From the NCBI GenBank assembly GCA_006384855.1, contig VCJN01002737.1:169001-233000 (forward strand): a DNA stretch of 64,000 nucleotides. Reading direction: 5' to 3'. Positions within the stretch are counted from its first letter, which is position 1; each line of letters opens with the position of its first letter. The notes below the pieces were generated by a model that saw only the letters and a list, made by a program, of their open reading frames with translations, had not been told where the DNA came from and searched no databases. The DNA is from Tetraselmis striata. Lineage: Eukaryota > Chlorophyta > Chlorodendrophyceae > Chlorodendrales > Chlorodendraceae. Positions 1-12,380 of the stretch are shown here, piece by piece. The position numbers and the translations under genes are program-made.

Positions 1-157
1 CCAGGGTTGTGCCTGAGTAACTTTATTCAAGTATTCAAGTCACTTTGTTCAACTTAATTGCTGGATTATGTTAACTGACCCACAGAAGTCAGGGAACTTT
101 TAAGGACCACGGGACCATGTCCAATGTCAAGTGGCGCTCCGCAACTTTGGTAAAAGT

Positions 158-365
158 AAAATGAAAGTAAAGCTCGCCCCGGGTCACCGGCCGAAGCCGC
201 TTGAGGACTTGACCTCTTGCGCCAACTGCAGTCGTAGGTCTGGCATAGCCATTAAACCATTGCCTCATTCAAACCCCGAAGGGCAAATGCCCCAACCAGG
301 GAAATCCGGGACACGCCCGGTCGATATTGCCATCACTGCACCGGGAATCGAACTGCCGGGAACCT
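158..365. repeat. Dispersed ~205-bp repeat, copy 1
   Basis: This stretch is clearly related to 44571-44775; both share blocks such as GGCCGAAGCCGC, GACCTCTTGCGCCAACT and GTCGTAGGTCTGGCATAGCC. Read on the + strand it has an A-box-like TGGCATAGCC followed about 28 bp later by a B-box-like ATTCAAACCCC, which would suit a tRNA-derived SINE. No poly(A) tail or target duplication is visible, so the SINE idea is only a possibility. Confidence 0.5.
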
Positions 366-1377
366 CTTGCGTACGAGATCACCTCTTTACCGAGATGGCA
401 AACAAGGACGCATGTCCGCAACTTAGGCACGCCGATTCTAGTAGGCTTCTGCTTTGTAACGTACAGATGCTCTGACCGGATAGTATGCGGGTGATGGGAT
501 ACGCTCATGGCAGCTGCCTTCACTTCACGCAATTTGGCCATCAAAGTGCGCTTTGGCCTCCCGCAGAAGCGCACAACGGAACTTCACCCCGTTGCGCTGT
601 TCAGCGAAACTTGCCTCAAGGCGACATACTTGAGCAAAGTTAATGGATCCAACTTCAGAGGGAGTGAGGCGCAGCCCCTGTATATGTCAGTGTTCTTTCA
701 AGGAAAACCAAATCAGCAATACACTTTCTTTCTTTCTTCTATTTGGTTCTTCTCTATTCTAGTTGCCAAACTTTCATCCTCTTAGACCCGCCCTGATCAT
801 CTTTCAACTCAGATCCGTCACCTTATCATCATACAGATCCCCGGCAAGCCCCGAAGGTTCTAACCAAATTCAGTCAAATTCCATCCGCCGTTATCTAAAA
901 TTCAGCTTGAGTTTCATATTTTCAGCACATAACTGCGGTTGTTTTCCAGTCCCCAGGGAGCGTTGAAACCCACGGCACAAGCCGGGTAGCCCGAATGACA
1001 CGATATTCCGCCCGGGAGCAACAGGCCATGCATAGCCTGGGGTGTTCAGCAGGGGCTGCGTTGGAGTTCCTGGCACAATTGAGTTTTGGCCTGAATTAAG
1101 TCGGGACGTTACGTCACTTGCCATCCAGCTCCCGCGAGCAGCCGGAACTGGATTGAACCTTTGTTCACTACATTCCAAACCACATAACTCAATGGAACTG
1201 TGTGTCTGACTTTCGAATTATGCGTGAGGCAGTCTTTGTAGTTTTTATTCCGCATGATTGACTGAATTCCAGATAGAATCCGGCGTTTATATTGAATGAG
1301 ACTGAATTCCGGATGAATTTGCTGCGTTCGGCTTTTGGTTTTCTGAAAGCATCTGGACTCCGCGGCACAAGCCCACC

Positions 1378-4300
1378 ATGACCCAGCTGAACCCCACCCC
1401 CTCCGCCCCCATGTGCGCATGGCAGGCGGCCGCTGAGAAAGAGCGCCGGTGGCTGTGCCCCTCCTGCGTTCTTCCGGGTGAGCGTCCCCCCCCTTCCCCC
1501 TCTGCACCGCCCTCTAACAATGCCGCCGTAGGCTCTATACATCTATGGTCCCCCTAACAGAGTGAATACTCGGCGGATTGCATTTGACGCTAGATATAAT
1601 ACATAAACAAATGCTTTGTATGTCGGCAATGTACTCTCCTACCTTATCAGCGCAGTCGCGTCGTGCGGCACCCGTGTACCCGTAGTATACCAGCACGAGT
1701 GCTGGTGCCGGTACCGGATGTGGCAAGCTGACATCGAGGTGCCAAACTACCCGTACAATAAAGAGCTTTTTTTCTCTTCTATAATACGAGACAACAACAT
1801 CCATTTCATTTAGTTGACCGTAGCCCTTGGCCCATTTTTCTTCTGTTAGCATCAGTTGTTTTGTGCATATCGTTTCGTACCGGTGATCGATTGATCGCAG
1901 CATATTACTGATGCATTATCGGAATGTGCGATGTCATGCAAAGGCTGCGTCGGATCAATTTCGGAATGCTGCACTATCACGGATGTGGCTGCACTCCTCC
2001 GCGCGAGCAGGCGTTGATTACAGTACGGCCGTAAGACGTTGCTGTATCACGAGACAGATGACAGCTCCACTTGGAGCTGCAATGCAAAGCCCGCGATGTT
2101 TACATCTATGGGTGCCGACCCAGCGACTATTAGAACCAAATCCTTTGCTCTCAGAAATGGGGTGCTAGCGAATGTTCCTAATTCTGGTTATGGCATTGTG
2201 ATGTATTCGTCTAAAATTGGACCAAAATGGATATAGCGCGTTCTTAACTTTTTGTTCCTATTGTCGGGTTGGGTCCCGCACTCTATTCACACCTGGCGAA
2301 TGAAGCGAGACCCCATCTGCTAGCTGCAAGAGGGCGGACCCCTGCCCCGCTTGACCCTCCCCCGGCCCGCCTTTCTCTCCTCCCCCGATGCCCTGGGTAT
2401 CCCCCTGATACATCGCCGGAAAGCGGCCGCCGGGTATCGCCCTGCACCCGGTTCCCTCACCCACTCCCTGCCCGCCTGCAGGCACCCCGGGCCGGAGCGC
2501 CCAGCCTGCCTCGGCCCAGGCGGCCCAAGCCCGCACCGCCGCGCCCCTGCACGCTGGCGTCAGCAGCGCTGAGCCGCCAGGTTGGGCCACCGGCCACAAT
2601 TCACTGGCCCGATGTCACGCGCTATTTCACATGGAGGCTCCCAGAGGAGAGATCCGGGGACCTCGGTGTGGTACTCCCAGGAGAAATTAGCAGGTTGGCG
2701 TGCTGTCTTTAGATGCTATCCTGTCTCACGCCCCACATGTGACGCCAGGAAAGGTATTGGTCGTCGGTTGAAGTAACGATCGGTTGACGTGGGAGTGCGG
2801 ACACTGCAAATAGGACCCTGCCCTGCCTACCCTCTGCCTACCAGAGTTCAAATGTATCTATCAATGGCGGAGGTACAGACCAAAGGTCGTACGAAAGTAT
2901 GCCTGTGTTACTCCAGGTCACGGCTATACCCTGTCATGCCGCACTGTCATGAACTGGCGATAGAGGCTGAGCACTTCAGGCCGCGCTTCAGGCGGGTTTC
3001 AGCCCATAAAGTCCAGGTTCTCTACCCTAGTGTGATGAAATTATGACCCTCCCAAAACGGGTCCTATACCTACTGTAGAATTAAATTTGGTCCGCAGGGT
3101 CAAAAAGTAATGAATTGTTTTGCACCTTCGCGTCGGAATATTCGTGATGTGTTTGTGCTGTATTCCGACTTCTGTCTCCATGTCACTATTTTTCCCTCTT
3201 CTCCCCATTTTTGTTGCCCATGTATTGCACTCCCGAAATGCTTTGCTCCGCGGGTTAGGGCTTGCCCCAACTCGCATTGCTCGAATGGGCCGACGCCCAA
3301 ACGGGTAGGGGGGACCTTTCGTGGTCAGTGCCGGGTATTTTTATGGCAGTGTTTTAGACGGTGATCCAACAGTGTTGGAAATTCCGTCACCGGCCTCCAA
3401 TTAGTATTGCAGAATGCTTCGGCAATTTGCTTGGTGACTAGAACGGAGCGCCGCCTATCCAGGGCTTTCCGTAATTGGATCGCTAAAACCAATAAAACCC
3501 TAAAACCCGGACCGTTTGTGTTGTATAGTGCGTTATATTAAGGTGTACTACTATCTGCTGCTTCTACAATCTGTATAATACGCTGCCGCTGGATGATGCT
3601 TATGATGCTGGATGATGCTAGAAAGCCAAGATTGTGGCTTTTCATAACCGTTCTTCCCAACACCAAAATGTACATTGATGCGCAGGTGCGACAGCGCCCG
3701 CAGTGCCTTGCCTTGGGCACTCAGTATCCCCAGCACGCTTCACCGCTGGATTGGTGGACGGAGCTCCGGACCCGATTCCACAGCGCCCCCACCGGCATCA
3801 AGCACACTGACCGCTATGCGTGCCGCAGGCGTGGCGACGCCAAGCAAGCAGTCTGGCCAGAAGCGGCCGCGCCCAGCGGAGCCCTCCGCCAGGTGAGGGG
3901 AGGGGCGACGCGCTGTGGCCAGGGCATCGGGGGTTACCGGTAGATAGGCCCGCCCACCCCAGACCCGCGATCCTAAACCAGCACCTGACCCCCGGCCAGG
4001 ATAGCAGGCAGGATTCCAGGCAGGATTACCTGAATGCAATGTTGCGGTAGCCGTTGGAAACAAGCCCCGCGGACGGCATCCTGGGGCGCCCGGCGGTGGA
4101 GTTCCTGGAACTTTAAGAGAACAACTGAAAGAGAAGGGACATTCGGACTGTTTGTGCGCTCCATGTGACCAAACCAGGTAGTAACATGTACGGGTTCCGA
4201 CCCGACTACACGAACCCATTTCGTCCTCTCAGAACTGGGGCAGTGCCAGGGAATGCTCTTAGTTCTCGAAAGGATGTCGTCGTGATGTGTTTGTCTGAAG

Positions 4301-5252
4301 TTATATACTATGCCATTAATACGTGTGCCGACTCGACCATAAGAACTCATTTTGTTGCTCTCAGAAATGGGGTGCTGTAGCGATTGTTCCCAACTAATGG
4401 GGTTGTAATATCGAATGTTTTCATTCGTCTGAAATTGGACCAACATTAGCGCGTTCTTATTTTTGTGTTCTGATAGTCCGGTCGGCACCCGAAGATATAT
4501 ACCCGCGGACTGGGAGTGAAGGAAAGGCACGGGGGAGTTCCGGAGCATGTATCCATTTTGTGCCACGATTGATCAGAATCGCTGGCCTCATGTGGGCTTA
4601 CAGCAGGGTACACAGCCAGAACGAACACGCTTTTGCCCACCCGGCGCCGGGTCTAATGCCCTGCCTCGACCCGCTTGTTTTGTCGCCTGCCTCGTCTTGA
4701 CAGGAGCAACCGCCGTGCCTGGCAGACACACGCCCAGGAGGTCTGTGATTGGGCTCCCCCCCCCCCCCCCCCCCCCCCGGTCGCCAAGTGAACTGGGCGG
4801 CTGCAGTTCTGGAACGACTGGGAGCACCTGCGCTGTGCAGGTCGCGGATCCCAGCAAGGCGCAGCCAGCAGAGCTCAAGACGGAGCTCGGCGCAATCGCT
4901 GCGGGACACCAGCGGTGTCCTCCCCCCCCCCCCCCCCCCCCCCGGCCCCCAACCCAGCTGCATGCACGGCGTCCGTGGGGCACTGCCAGCCAGGGCGTTG
5001 AGGTGCATGTATCGCAGCTCGCCAACATGCGCGCCATCATGCGTGCCGTCATTTGAGTGTTCTGACGTCGGCGTTGCTTGCGTGCTGGCCTGGTGCCGCG
5101 GTGGTTGCTCGCCTTGGTTTGATGGCGGCCATCCGGAAGCCCGCGGACACCCGGACAGCATCAGACGCGCGAGGTGGGATCCCCCCTCATCCGCCAGCGG
5201 GGCTGTCTATCAGTCCGCATAGTGATACTGTTTGGTACCGAGTGAGTGTGTG

Positions 5253-5296
<44 letters not shown>

Positions 5297-7394
5297 TTAC
5301 TGGTTGACATTTTTAAACAAGGGAGAGTGGGCTATCTATAGCAAGTAGGGGTTGACTAGTGGTTGTTGTCAGGGGCGCTGCTGAGACATAGCTAGAGCAG
5401 ATCGCAGCACATCGTACCTGTACCTGGGTACGGCTATTCCAAAAGGGAATCGCGTCATACATGTGTTGCTTTTCAGCACACGCCAGTCCCCAAGTCTCCA
5501 CGGGTGGCGCCGGTGGATGGTTTCGGAGCGTTTGCACAGCCATGCGTTAAATCCATGCCCACTGCCTGGTGGCTATATGGCCATCGCAGGCTGCAGATGA
5601 TACATGCAGCAGCCGGGGCATTCTGTATATGTATGATGCAACATGTACGCCTCACTATATCTCTAATGGCCGGACTAGAACGCGAGAAAGAGCACATCTC
5701 GAATGATAGTGTAGTTGTACCCCAGTCTTCTCCAATAGTCATGTAAGGCCTCGGTCCTGTGGACAGGCAGGCGGTGGCTGCGGCGGCACCGGCGAGTAGG
5801 GACTGACAGGCGCGCGCGTCGCGCTCACAGGCGCCGCGTCGGCCTGCTGGGCTGGCAGCCCCTCTGCCTGCGGCCGCCGTCGCCCGGCCTGGCACCGGTG
5901 GCGCCTCCCGGGGCGCGCCCGCCCCCCCGCCTGCGGGCAGCGCCAGCCAGGAGGCGGCGCTGCGTGTGGCGCTCGCGCGCGTGGTGCTGTGGCACATGGC
6001 GCAGTCGGCGGTGGAGGGCGCGGCGCGGGCGGAGGCGGCGAGCGTCGGTGGAGCCAGCGGCAGCAACGCGGATGCAAAGGTGCGCCCTCTATGGTTTGAG
6101 CTCGTTGGGAGATGCGATGCCACACTGCCCTGGTATAAACCGTAGGGCCCCCCGCCCCCACCAATACAAACCTGTCCCAACCTGGAACATACGTACTGGG
6201 TCTGTACCAGCATAGCGATCATGTTTAGGCTGTCGTCATCAGTTTGGGAGCGTCATCAGCAGATTTAACAGGGTTGCGATCATAATTCACATGTACAATC
6301 GATGCGTATTATGGATTAGCCCAGGAATGCGCTGTATTGAGCGGTTTGGCGGTGGATGGATGCGCAGGTATCCGGTGTGTTCCAGCCCATGATTGGTGTC
6401 CCTCGTCTCCTGTACACATCGGTCTCTTGTAGAGAGGCTCTTTGTAGGCTGCGTTTGTAGGGAGCGTCCCCCGGTGTCGCCCTTTTACCCTATGCCAGTA
6501 TGGGCGCGTTTCGCGCAGCTGTCGGCAGCTTCACGATGCTTTGGAACTCGACCTTAGAGCGTCGGGATGCGCCCCTGAGATGTAAACTGTGGAGTCGGAT
6601 GAGCGCGCTCAGCTATCAGCGCACGTGGTTGCCACTGCACTACTCAACTCCGAGACTTTTCTGCGCCCTGGCTGACAACACTATGTGTGGGCGGTTCTAG
6701 GCGGGGCTGGCTCTGCTGCCGGGCAAGGCGGGCCACTGGACCCTAGAGAGGATCGGGTCCCTGATGTAAGTGGCCGCGCATCCGCGCCTACCATTGAGCA
6801 CGCTTTCGGCAAGAGAGTGGGGAGGTGTCCGGTCTCGCGGATTGATGGATCTGGTCTCGCTGGGCCGCCCGCCTGCAGGACCAAGCCCCGAGAGCGCACC
6901 GACCTTGTGCGCAACGTCTGCTTTGTCCTCTTCCCGGCGCTGCTCGAGGAGACCAAGCAGCAGGTGTGCCCTGCGCCCTCATGAGCCTCGTGAACCTCCG
7001 GTGGCTCTGCGATCCTGAGTGCGGCAGAGGCTGATGCAATGAGGCCATCCATCCGCAGAAGGCATACCCTCCGATGTGCCGCTGACCGTCCATTCCCCCC
7101 TTCCCCCGGCAGGCGACAAAGATGGACCAGCACCAGGTCAGCGACCTCGCCGTGCGCATCTTCGACGTGGAAGGGCCCGGGCCAGAGCCGGAGGCGGGCC
7201 TCTGCGCGCAGCTGCGCTTCCTGGACTGCGCGCTGGCGGAGCCCGGGATGCGCGCGCAGGCGCTCGACAAGCTGCTGGACGTGGTGCTGGCGCTGGACGA
7301 CGCGTACTGCGGGGCGGCCAAGCCGCTCTTCTCGCTCCGGGAGTTCCGGCGCAGCAACCCGCACTCCATCTTCATGAAGAACCTGCCCCCTTAG
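1378..7394 (+). CDS. Unrecognised multi-exon gene, Ala/Pro/Ser-rich N-terminus, helical C-terminus
   Basis: Exons inferred from splice sites and matching phase: 1378-1477 (ATG in CCCACCATGA, donor GTGAGC), 2482-2580, 3829-3892, 4841-4914, at least one unresolved exon (perhaps ending at 5173), 5831-6079, 6701-6765 (donor GTAAGT), 6879-6963 and 7113-7394 (stop TAG). The first four junctions and the last three keep phase; the link from exon 4 to 5831 does not, so an exon is missing or misplaced. The N-terminal part is low complexity, with a basic run KRPRP that could be a nuclear signal, and a Ser/Arg-rich stretch. The C-terminal ~200 residues look folded and helical (for example LALARVVLWHMAQSAVE and LRFLDCALAEPGMRAQALD). 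I do not recognise the family. Introns hold TIR elements and a LINE fragment. Codon third positions are strongly G/C, as in the other host genes. Confidence 0.55.
2112..2278. mobile_element. Short TIR element (MITE-like), copy 1, in intron 1 of the 1.4-7.4 kb gene
   Basis: About 167 bp, starting GTGCCGACCCAGCGACTATT and ending with an imperfect inverted copy (TTGTCGGGTTGGGTCCC). It shares interior blocks CTCAGAAATGGGGTGCT, GTCTAAAATTGGACCAA and GCGCGTTCTTA with the element at 4325-4488. It has no coding capacity. Its size, inverted ends and repetition suggest a non-autonomous DNA transposon. Confidence 0.5.
3110..3490 (+). mobile_element. LINE family B, 3'-end fragment
   Basis: It is similar over about 330 bp to 13260-13600, sharing GCTCCGCGGGTT, TCGAATGGGCCGA, GGCGGACCTTTCGTGGTCAG-like and CAGAATGCTTCGGCAATTTG blocks. 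The match breaks off in CCAGGGCTTTCCGTAATTGG, which also occurs inverted in the terminal 726-bp repeats (62.9-64 kb). It is a 5'-truncated fragment without an open frame, lying inside an intron of the 1.4-7.4 kb gene. Confidence 0.6.
4325..4488. mobile_element. Short TIR element (MITE-like), copy 2
   Basis: It begins GTGCCGACTCGACCATAAGA and ends with the inverted match GTTCTGATAGTCCGGTCGGC; the ends pair at about 17 of 22 positions. The interior matches the copy at 2112-2278. A third, head-only piece is visible at about 4186-4260 (GTTCCGACCCGACTACACGA, CTCAGAACTGGGGCAGTG). All lie in introns of the same gene. Confidence 0.55.
4756..4943 (+). repeat. Two long C-runs flanking exon 4 of the 1.4-7.4 kb gene
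   Basis: Runs of 23 C (4756-4778) and 22 C (4922-4943) lie on the sense strand on either side of the proposed exon 4841-4914. The second begins a few bases after the donor GTGTCC. This matches the pattern in the LRRC56 and channel genes. Confidence 0.9.
5255..5294. repeat. (GA)n microsatellite
   Basis: About 20 uninterrupted GA units in an intron of the 1.4-7.4 kb gene. Confidence 0.95.
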
Positions 7395-8394
7395 CCCCGT
7401 TAGTTGTGCCGCCACTGACTCTGCAAAGGGGTGTCACAGCCAGGCGGTTGCTCGCTTGGCGCGCCAATGGGCCCATCGCTCCTAATCAAACTTGACCGAC
7501 GGTGGTTTGTTGATGTGCACATGTTCTGTTGAACAGCATTGTGTAAATTTGCCCGTTCATTCACATGGGGCTCCTTTGCGGGCTTGCGTTGATCAGCGCG
7601 GGCCATGAGGAAACACCCTTACCATATGTGTATGTATTTTGCCATCAATGTGTATGATATATAGATATATATACCGGAATATATATATCGGAATATGCCG
7701 GTATATGTGAATAGTAATAGCTTATTTTCGCGCGCGCGAGAGAGAGAGACAGACAGAGAGAGAGAGAGAGAGACAGACAGACACAGACAGACAGCCCGGC
7801 GGTCGCAACACGTGAATAAGCAAAATAGCCCTGACGATGCCGTGGGTACATATTGCAATGTCATGTGAAGAAGAAGCTTTGTAAAAAAATTCGAAACTGT
7901 CATCACTCACCATGGGGTAACAACCCCACTCGCGGCGTGCCTTCTTCCACGGCACTCCTATACTCGTAGCAGTATACTCCAGTAGCAGCAGTTCCCGGTC
8001 GGGGCTCACGGCGACCCCCTCCTGTCTTGGCGCGCACACCCGTTATGATATACTCGTGCAGCATGATAATTCTGCTCATCCTGTGACTATATTGATTTGA
8101 AAGTGGGAAACATTACTAATTTTCAAGCATAATGTCTGTGTTTACCCCACGGTCCGGGGTGACACGGTACATAATGTTATTTTGTAAACTATCACTAAAA
8201 CACAGTAGCGCAGTAAGTTTTCGCCCATTCGCATCTGTGTCGTTCTAGCGGCTTGCTTGACTTTGCCTATATACCTTTATTTATGGTAGTCTAGTGCAGT
8301 TGTGGAGGATTATGGTAGCAGCAAGCAGAGCGCATGAGCGTATTGGTGGCGCGGCGGTCGCAGCACTCGTTTGTACCGTGCACGGCACTGGACC
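7395..8394. other. No gene seen; microsatellites
   Basis: Downstream of the first gene I see no convincing coding exon. The stretch holds AT-rich ATATATAGATATATATA-type sequence at about 7655-7705 and a compound GAGA/CAGA repeat at about 7735-7795. The 3' UTR of the upstream gene should lie at its left end. Confidence 0.6.
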
Positions 8395-9715
8395 GGGCGG
8401 TACTAGTACCGTGACCACTTCCTCAACGATGCTCGTGAGTCGGCCAGCTACGCCGCGGCGGTGCGCGAGGCGTGGGGCCGCCTCCATGCCGCTAGTGCTG
8501 GCCGCCTACGCGACGCGGATGCCCGTGTGATGGAGCGGGAAGCGGAGGCTGCGTCGGGCTCGCAAAAGGAGCTGACGGAATTTCCAGACCAGGCCAAAAA
8601 CGCTCGGCTTCAGAATGAGGTGTGCGCTCTCCCTGTCAAATGTAGGGAACGGATCTTGTTCAGCCAGCTCGACGCAGCGTCGGGCATGTGGACAGGGTGC
8701 CCATCCCCACCGCGCGGACGGTCATGACTCCGCATGAGATGCGGGATGAGGTCGCTGCCGGGCACTTCTGTCTTCCTAGCCCCGGTGGTTGTGAGCAAGA
8801 TCATTCTGCCCTCGACAGAACACAACCTCGTCACTGTCGACCTCCATGGCGACGCGATCATGAACCTCCTATCACCCGGAGACGCTCACTGGCGTGTACA
8901 TCGCGACGCTATCGTAGATGCCTTCCGCGATCACAGTGTTCACGACTTGGGTATCGATGTACGCCGGGAGGTGGATGATTTGTTCCCGCATGTAGTGCCT
9001 CGCGGCAACACCGTACCCAAGGATAAACTCAAGGACCTAGTGCCGGACGCAGAGCTCTCCCTCCCGGCGTTCAACGTCTTGACCGGGAGCTATGATTCCT
9101 GGAGCTTGAAGTCCACGTTGCTGGATTTCAAAGGAGTAAGGGGTCAAATACAATGCGGTGCCTCGGGCCACGGCTGTGGATCGGTTTGAGTGCTCCCTGG
9201 TGGGCGACATAGAACGAGGGTTGCCAGCGCGGGATGCGGCGTGGCACAACACGGAGCCGGGGCAGAAAGGTTCACTTCGAGACATCCTGGATATGTCGGA
9301 GTACACGGGCATGGTCTTCGGCACAACGGGTGAGGTGAGCAAGGAGGTGCGTCGCACGGTGCGCGGTGTCGCATGCATGGCCACGGATCTTGGTGCTCTC
9401 TCATCGCGAGACACTCGGTATGCAACACACGGGCTCACCAGGAGGTCGTACTCGCAAAAGATTTCCTCATGGTTCCGAGCTTGGTGACGGCTCGAGAGCG
9501 TGCTTGCTGCCTCATCAGATGGCGCATACTCGTCCGCCATCCCGTTGCCAAAGCTGCACAGCGGGTTCGTGATCACCCTCGCTCACACGTGCATGCGTGG
9601 CCCGCACTCTGTACCGGGCGCACGGCTCTCATCCATCCCGCCTCGTGCGGGATGCGGGCCGTTGTTAATCGGCTTGTGTTGAGCTTATAGTACTGATTTT
9701 AGCGGTGGATTTGTT
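8395..9715 (+). mobile_element. LINE family A, 5'-truncated copy (C-terminal domain and 3' tail)
   Basis: It matches 43105-44400 of the longest LINE-A copy in the same order: the ATGCTCGTGAGTCGG block, the region encoding GDAHWRVHRDAIVDAFRDHS, the acidic PDAELSLPAFNV, and the following DRFECSL and PGQKGSLRDILDMSEYTG. The reverse transcriptase domain is missing, the usual result of LINE 5' truncation. The frame is interrupted, for example just after the LLDFKG motif, so this is a dead copy. The 3' end carries the family's hairpin tail. Confidence 0.7.
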
Positions 9716-10130
9716 ACTAAGCGGCGCTTCGCGCCGGGGATCTGTGGAGGTGCCCCTACCTCTTGGGTTGAGCGTGGTGCGGCCGTGCGGGATGCGGGCC
9801 GCTTTTCGCCGGCTTGCCGTGTTGATCTTGTAATAACTGTTGTTTCCGGGTAATAATGCTTTTAGCGTTAGATTTGTCAGTAATTTATTTTTCCAAAAGA
9901 GACGTATTATTTTGTAAAACAGATTAAATCTGCAAGCCGCGTAAAAGCGGGCCGCTGACTACTGGTGTGCATTACAAAAAGGCCGGTACCCAACCCACCG
10001 CTAAAAGTTGTATTACCCCCCAAAAAAAAAAAAAAAACAGCACTGCAAGATCAGCAATACAGTACAAGCCGCCTGCAGGCGGCCCGCATCCCGCACGTCG
10101 CCGCGCAGGTCGGGCCGGTCGTCAGGTCTA
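9716..10130. mobile_element. LINE-A tail fragments in both orientations
   Basis: A second divergent plus-strand tail (GTGCGGGATGCGGGCCGC, then TTTTCGCCGGCTTG) follows the first at about 9720-9900. A minus-strand tail starts at about 9963 (GGTGTGCATTACAAAAAGG) and runs to a perfect hairpin GCCGCCTGCAGGCGGC at about 10070 and CCCGCATCCCGC. No coding sequence is present. Confidence 0.55.
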
Positions 10131-10780
10131 CGGGGCGGGCACGCCGCGAATCGCCACGCCCGCCGCCTGTACCGGCATCGGACGCCGGACGCCGTCGCTC
10201 GACCGTCGCCCGTCCGTCGACGGACGCCGGGCCCCGGGTCGGCGGACTGCCCCCGCACCGCGGCGACCCCTTTTTACAGCATCATGTTACAGCATAATAT
10301 CCTCGGACCACTGTATAAACAGAGAGGGCGCGTCTCGCTTGGTGATTCAGCAGTAAAAACACCCTGAGGTACCGCGTTATTTTGGCGTTTCAGACGAATA
10401 TATGACGTGCCTCGGCTAGAATACACGCGCATCCATTCAGAATCTTACCGTCGTCGGAGGTGTGCCTAGAAATCAAACGAGCACAGATCGAACGTATGAC
10501 GGTTCATACGCGAAGACGCAGCACTGGAGGACGGAGGACGGAGGACGGAGGACATTCGTGATTTTTGCAGTATGTTTCCGGTAAAATTCACCATAGATCC
10601 GTCTTAGTTGCAGGATTTTTACGGACTGTGGTGGGAGTGCCTAGAAATCAAACGATCACAGATCGAACGTATGACGGTTCATTCACGAAGACGCAGCACA
10701 CGAGGACGGAGGACGGACGCCTAAAAATCCGTGATAAAACCGTATTGTAACCGGTATTGATTCTCTCGTATTCCAGGCGA
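10131..10780. repeat. Tandem duplication (~178-bp period) with GGAC/GGAG tract
   Basis: The block GTGCCTAGAAATCAAACGA plus CACAGATCGAACGTATGACG occurs at about 10459 and again at about 10638. Each copy is followed by GAAGACGCAGCAC and a GGACGGAGGACGG run. I see no gene. Confidence 0.7.
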
Positions 10781-10910
10781 TTTCGGACGCGGCTCGCCTT
10801 TTCCTCCGCTCAACCCAAAGAGGTAGGGGAACTGGCCTTTTGTACTTCACACCAGTACCTATAGTAATGCAATATATATGTACATATATTCACATATGTA
10901 GTACTGACCT
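10780..10910 (+). mobile_element. LINE-A-like 3' end and AT-rich tail
   Basis: CCTTTTGTACTTCACACCA matches the terminal motif of LINE-A copies. It is followed by AT-rich sequence with TATATATGTACATATA. A related copy lies at about 12140-12240, with the preceding GAATTTGTTACATGCC also shared, so these are two inserted or co-duplicated tails. Confidence 0.5.
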
Positions 10911-11520
10911 GGACCAAGCCCTTCGAATCGATGACGATGGTTTATGGGCACAATCATGGACAAAATGCGGCTGCGATCGCTGCACGCGCAGGCGGGAGAA
11001 GGTTCTCGCGGCCGCAATTTTATCGAGCTGGATAATTGTTGCCCTGCATGCGCAGATTGCAGTAAGGTTAGTATTTATATAAAAATTTTCTGACGTTTCC
11101 GCATCGCACCGAGCGATACCGCGAGTTTGAGAGCTGCACCACAAGGCCGCACTACAGTGGCGACGCTATCACACCATATCGTGCACGGGCGCACGCCACT
11201 ATGGCCCCAAAAATCCCCTAGCCTCTTTGCTGACATGATTTCTCGCCCACCATTGCCATCCCTCCATGCAATGGTCTATGCATGCGCGGCGGGACGTGCG
11301 GGGCACCAACCCCCGTTGTTGTGGGGATACCGGAAAGCTCGGTGTGGCGCAAGTCCCACTCGTGTAGGGCACTTGTTAGGGCAACTACAGAGCTTGCCTA
11401 CACTCTATGGTGATAAAGGCTGAGCATAAATGTGCAACGTTCCAGGATTTCATGCCAAAAACCCTAGATTCAGCTGCCCTACTATTCGTAAGCTCGGATT
11501 CGGCGAGAAAGGGGCCCGGG

Positions 11521-11936
11521 ACTTATGTGGAGGGGTGTGGTGGTCGGAGTTTACGCAGTGTTTTCGTGGCAATGCGTGGCCGGGCACCCGAATGGGCACC
11601 GCCGCTATGTTATGGGAGGTAAAACGAGGTCACAAGCAAGCGCGCCGCCGCCGCGAATCCTGATACTTCGCCTTATCATGCCGCCGCCCCTAAATACCAT
11701 GGCCACACAAGTAAAACCCCTTTCCATAGTGCTGGTCGGAGTTTACGCAGTGTTTTCGTGGCAATGCGTGGCCGGGCACCCGAATGGGCGCCGCCGCTAT
11801 GCTATAGGAGGTGAAACGAGGTCACAAGCGCGCCGGCGCCACGAATCTTGACACTTCGCCTAGTTACGCCGCCGCCCCTATAAATATTACCATGCCCACA
11901 CAAGTACAACCCCTTTCCACACCCCTCCACATAAGT
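11521..11936. mobile_element. 416-bp element with perfect 20-bp terminal inverted repeats
   Basis: The left end is ACTTATGTGGAGGGGTGTGG (11521-11540) and the right end is its exact reverse complement (11917-11936). The interior is two direct repeats about 192 bp apart, both starting GGTCGGAGTTTACGCAGTG and including CAATGCGTGGCCGGGCACCC and ACGAGGTCACAAGC. It has no coding capacity and no clear target duplication. It is probably a non-autonomous DNA transposon whose core was duplicated. Confidence 0.65.
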
Positions 11937-11989
11937 ATGGGGTTTGCGAATCTGATCCACATGTCCGTGCGCGGCTGCACTGAGGCCTA

Positions 11990-12380
11990 CTATGTGCATG
12001 TATACATATATACACATGCATACAGAAATACATTGGTAGTATATTATATATATGCGTGTATATGTACAATGTATATGTATGTGTATAGAAATACCTACCT
12101 ATAAATAATACCTACCTACAGACATACCGATATCTATTTACATGAAGCGAATTTGTTACATGCCTTTTTGTACTTCACACCATTAATTATAGTACTACAA
12201 TGTATATCTGTACATATAGATACATATGTAGTACTGATATAGTGATATGTATGTACATGTATATTCTAGTACTGCAAAATATATACATGTAGTAGACTTA
12301 ATTTGTGCATATGCATAGTGTATATCCATAGATATACATGTATATCTACACATATATGTATATATAATATATATCTAACA
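11990..12380. repeat. AT-rich microsatellite stretch
   Basis: Irregular TATACATATG, TGTATATG and CTACCTA repeats run through this interval, with a LINE-A-like tail at about 12150-12181. No gene is visible here or on to about 12880. Confidence 0.7.
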
